Origin: Perkinsus olseni | Lineage: Eukaryota; Perkinsozoa; Perkinsida; Perkinsidae | DNA length: 19,749 nt | Reading direction: 5' to 3' | NCBI GenBank assembly: GCA_013115135.1 | Contig: JABANP010000746.1 | Span: forward strand, 1 to 19,749 | Position numbers and translations under genes: made by a program | The notes under the pieces: model-generated | Told to the model about the DNA's origin: nothing | The model's database searches: none | The model's input: the letters and a program-made list of their open reading frames with translations, nothing else | Shown: positions 17,322-19,749 of the stretch, piece after piece | How positions within the stretch are numbered: the first letter of the stretch is position 1 | Layout of the letters: each line of letters starts with the position of its first letter

Positions 17322-19749
17322 ATGTCCGTCACTCCAACTGCCGCTAACAGTCCGACCGAACAGCAGCAGGCGGGAGGGCCCCAGGGATGCACGCTACTCA
17401 TTTACTACGACAAAGGGGTACCACCGACGCAGCAGGAGCTGCAAAAACGCATAGAAAATGTACTGTAGATATATGAGGGATTTTGTGGCGCAGTGACGAT
17501 GTTTTGGCAGGCATGCGCGGCCAACCAGCGTAACTCTGATAAGCTGATTGCTGTGCTGGAGGAGCTCCTATTATTAATGATCAATGGGGAGTCGTATCCA
17601 AGGTTACTCATGACAATGATACGGTAATTGGTTTTTACCATTTTTCTATCAGAACGTATTCTCATCATCCCCACGCTTCAGGTTCGTCGTGCCCAAGCAG
17701 GACCATCGGGTGAAGAAGCTGTTGATGATGTAGTGAATTTCTCATAGGGCACTGTCGAGTATTCTGATGGCATCATGTCAGCTATTGGGAGCTCTGCGAG
17801 AAGACCAACGATGATGGCAGTCTCAAGGAGGAGATGATACTCGTCGTCAATGCCCTGCGGAACGATCTAATGCACCCCAACGAATACGTCAGGGGAAGTA
17901 GACTGGGCAATTTCGTGGCGCGTGACACCATCCTCATCGTTGCTGTAGGTACACTACGGTTGCTGTGCAAGCTGAAGTATTACCGTATCCTCGAGCCTCT
18001 TACCGAGGCTTTACTTCGTAATTTGACGCATCGGCACAGCTACGTCCGAAGGAACGCGGTGATGTGCGTGTAATATACAACGGAGGGGTTTTACGCTTCT
18101 TTATGGGAGAGACTTTTGCCCGGGCAGTTACGCTATTGTGAGCACTTTCGGTGAGGAGATGATGCCTACTGCGTCGCAAGAGGTGGAGAACTTGTTATTG
18201 GTAGTGGCTTGGCTGTGGTAGGGATTGGTATCTTTGTTGTGTGTCTAGGTCGAGGGCGACCTGTCGACCAAGCGTAATGCGTTTTTGATGCTGATGTTGA
18301 CGCCCCATAATGAGGAGAAGGCGATGAGTTATGTATTCTCGATGCAGGTGGGATGCGTCACTGGGTCGCAGTCTCCGAGTTGATGGGTGTTCTCAGGACC
18401 AAGTGGCCAACTTGGGTGATATCTGTCAGCTGGTGATTCTCGAGCTCATTCGAAGGGTCAACAAGCACCGTCCGGAGGTGAAGGGAGCGCTGTTGAAGGT
18501 AAGGTATTCGATGGTGTGGCAGCTTAGTGGGTTAATGCGTTGGGTTGTATATCGTGAGGTCGAAGGTTCTAAACTATGCGAGATGTTCAGGTTGTATACA
18601 CGTTGAGGGAGTCCCCCAGCCCAGCTGTTCAGTACGAGACCGCCAACACTCTGGTTATTCTATCCAAGTCCCATGTCGCCATTGGCGCCGGTAAGACGAC
18701 CGACTGGGCAGGGCTAGTGTACTCTTCGACGAATAGATAAATCTCGTAAACCAACTCAATTGTTTTGAACATTATCGGCGCCTGTCTGAAAATCTCAGAG
18801 GAAAAAGTATCGGCCGGGCTTTCCGAACGGTACACCTACATGAGGTTTGACCCCAGTTGAGGAATGTAGCATAGCCTTCTTCGTACACTTGTCCTCGATT
18901 GCTCGCCTTCATGCGTCTATCTCCTGTCAGCTGCCGAGGCATATGTTAACCTGGTGGTAACCCAAGCTGATAATAATGTCAAGCTTATCGTACTGGACAG
19001 AATAGACCTCCTAAGGAAGCGTTATAAACAGGTAGTGGGCAAGTATCGACTCTCTGTCCCAGCATGTCCGCGTTCTTCATCCTAGGCGATGGAGCCGCTG
19101 GTCATGGATTTGCTAAGGGGGCTCTCATGCCCTGCTGTGGAGGTCAGGAGGAAGATACTGGATATCTGCACACCGCTGGTAGTAGCCTTTGCTGAACTGG
19201 TCATCAGCAAGTCTTTCATCGTTGGACAGCTGGCGGAATTGAATTGTATTTTGTGACTGAGGTTTGTGGAGCCGTTCGGTGGTTGTGAAGAGATCTGCCG
19301 AGCCTTGCTTGTGGACTGAATTGAGAAAGCGAGAATTTTTTTCGTGATTTTCCGGTTTTTCTTGGGTGGGGTAGCCGGACTCAGATCCGTGTGTGGTATG
19401 AATGGGGCTAGCCGCTGCCCTTATCATCATGGACTCAGCATCATGTATCGTTTTTTGGGTCGGCCCAATTTTGCTCGTCGGTGGTGTGGAGGTTAGCTAG
19501 TAGTGTACGCAGGTGAACAGCCGTAACATTGCCGACGTTGTTGGTATGTTGAAGAAGGAACTTATCAAGACACAAGATACCAGCACTTCTGAGGGCAATA
19601 CCGAGGTAAGACTGATTGGTTATCTCCGGTTATTTTGTGGGACTGTGTTCTTCCAAAAAATTCTTTCACCGGTCGAATGCTCTGGGGAATGCGTTTCTCA
19701 TGGCGGGCTTATCGCTGCGAAGTACGCAGAGTGACTTCGTAATTTTTTT
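17322..19749 (+). CDS. SEC26: Coatomer subunit beta (beta-COP, SEC26/COPB1), first twelve exons, continues past window end
   Basis: Exons: 17322-17459, 17529-17623, 17682-17729, 17782-17897, 17949-18069, 18128-18200, 18249-18347, 18397-18498, 18591-18690, 18931-19031, 19086-19178, 19513-19605. They join in phase to 393 codons with no stop; the base after 19605 is a GTAAG donor and 19606-19749 looks like intron 12. Beta-COP is a core subunit of the COPI coat on Golgi-derived vesicles. The sequence is its N-terminal adaptin-type HEAT-repeat solenoid, with family blocks such as [64 protein letters not shown] and [12 protein letters not shown]. The family protein is roughly 950 aa, so about 40% is present. 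The ATG at 17322 is the only in-frame Met before the conserved region. Introns are 69, 58, 52, 51, 58, 48, 49, 92, 240, 54 and 334 nt; introns 9 and 11 are outliers. Confidence 0.95.
17909..17926 (+). repeat. AATTTCGTGGCGCGTGAC motif inside COPB1 intron 4
   Basis: The 18-nt motif fills a third of the 51-nt intron 4 (17898-17948). A degenerate form, ATTTTGTGGCGCAGTGAC, lies in intron 1 at 17480-17497. Its TGAC end may include the branch site. Intron 4 has a length divisible by three and no in-frame stop, so retention would insert 17 residues rather than truncate the protein. Confidence 0.75.

Noticed and set aside
17322..19605. COPB1 fragments as a broken pseudogene
   Set aside because: The pieces sit in different frames, but every gap is a GT..AG intron that restores phase, and the joined exons have no stop. 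It is an intact intron-rich gene.
1..19749. CRISPR arrays, prokaryotic operons or riboswitches
   Set aside because: No direct-repeat/spacer pattern or bacterial gene organisation; spliceosomal introns show eukaryotic DNA.

Overview
The window reads as nuclear DNA of an intron-rich fungus, most likely a basidiomycete. Two conserved housekeeping genes in it, a LUC7-type U1 snRNP factor and the coatomer beta subunit (SEC26/COPB1), can be reconstructed exon by exon. Both have many GT..AG introns, most of them 44-92 nt, and the beta-COP gene has twelve introns in about 1.2 kb of coding sequence. That density fits Basidiomycota better than yeasts or filamentous ascomycetes. Genus and species cannot be told from the sequence.

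Positions 1 to about 6.9 kb are a mobile element. The window opens inside the pol gene of a Ty3/gypsy (Metaviridae-like) LTR retrotransposon: RNase H, HHCC zinc finger, DD35E integrase and a long Ser/Pro/acidic tail. About 530 bp downstream is a second, same-strand, same-frame open reading frame of 995 codons with no family I recognise. A heptamer, TGTCCCG, occurs 25 times on the plus strand across both ORFs and the non-coding DNA around them, in more than one reading frame, against one copy in the opposite orientation. I found none in the rest of the window. This shared signature ties the unknown ORF to the retroelement and is the most unusual signal here. A purine-rich tract near 6820-6840 may be the polypurine tract before a 3' LTR.

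From 7.4 to 10.8 kb there are two diverged minus-strand copies of one unrecognised multi-exon gene (about 7383-8895 and 9255-10795). Exon order and most splice sites correspond. Each copy has its own disabling changes, so both look like decaying paralogues.

From 10.9 to 13.35 kb lies a complete minus-strand LUC7-like gene of eight exons, predicted to make 346 aa with both zinc fingers and an RS-rich C-terminus. A 13.35-17.3 kb stretch then has no gene I can support. It holds a 58-bp foldback around a CACGTG core and three minus-strand tRNA-like (A box/B box) remnants. From 17322 to the window end the plus strand carries the first twelve exons (393 codons) of coatomer beta, with no in-frame stop.

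LUC7 acts in splicing at 5' splice sites and beta-COP in Golgi vesicle coats; they are unlinked host functions that happen to be neighbours. The retroelement and the duplicated decaying gene form the accessory part of the locus. Several introns and flanks near COPB1 share an 18-nt motif, AATTTCGTGGCGCGTGAC, which suggests recent sequence movement into introns.
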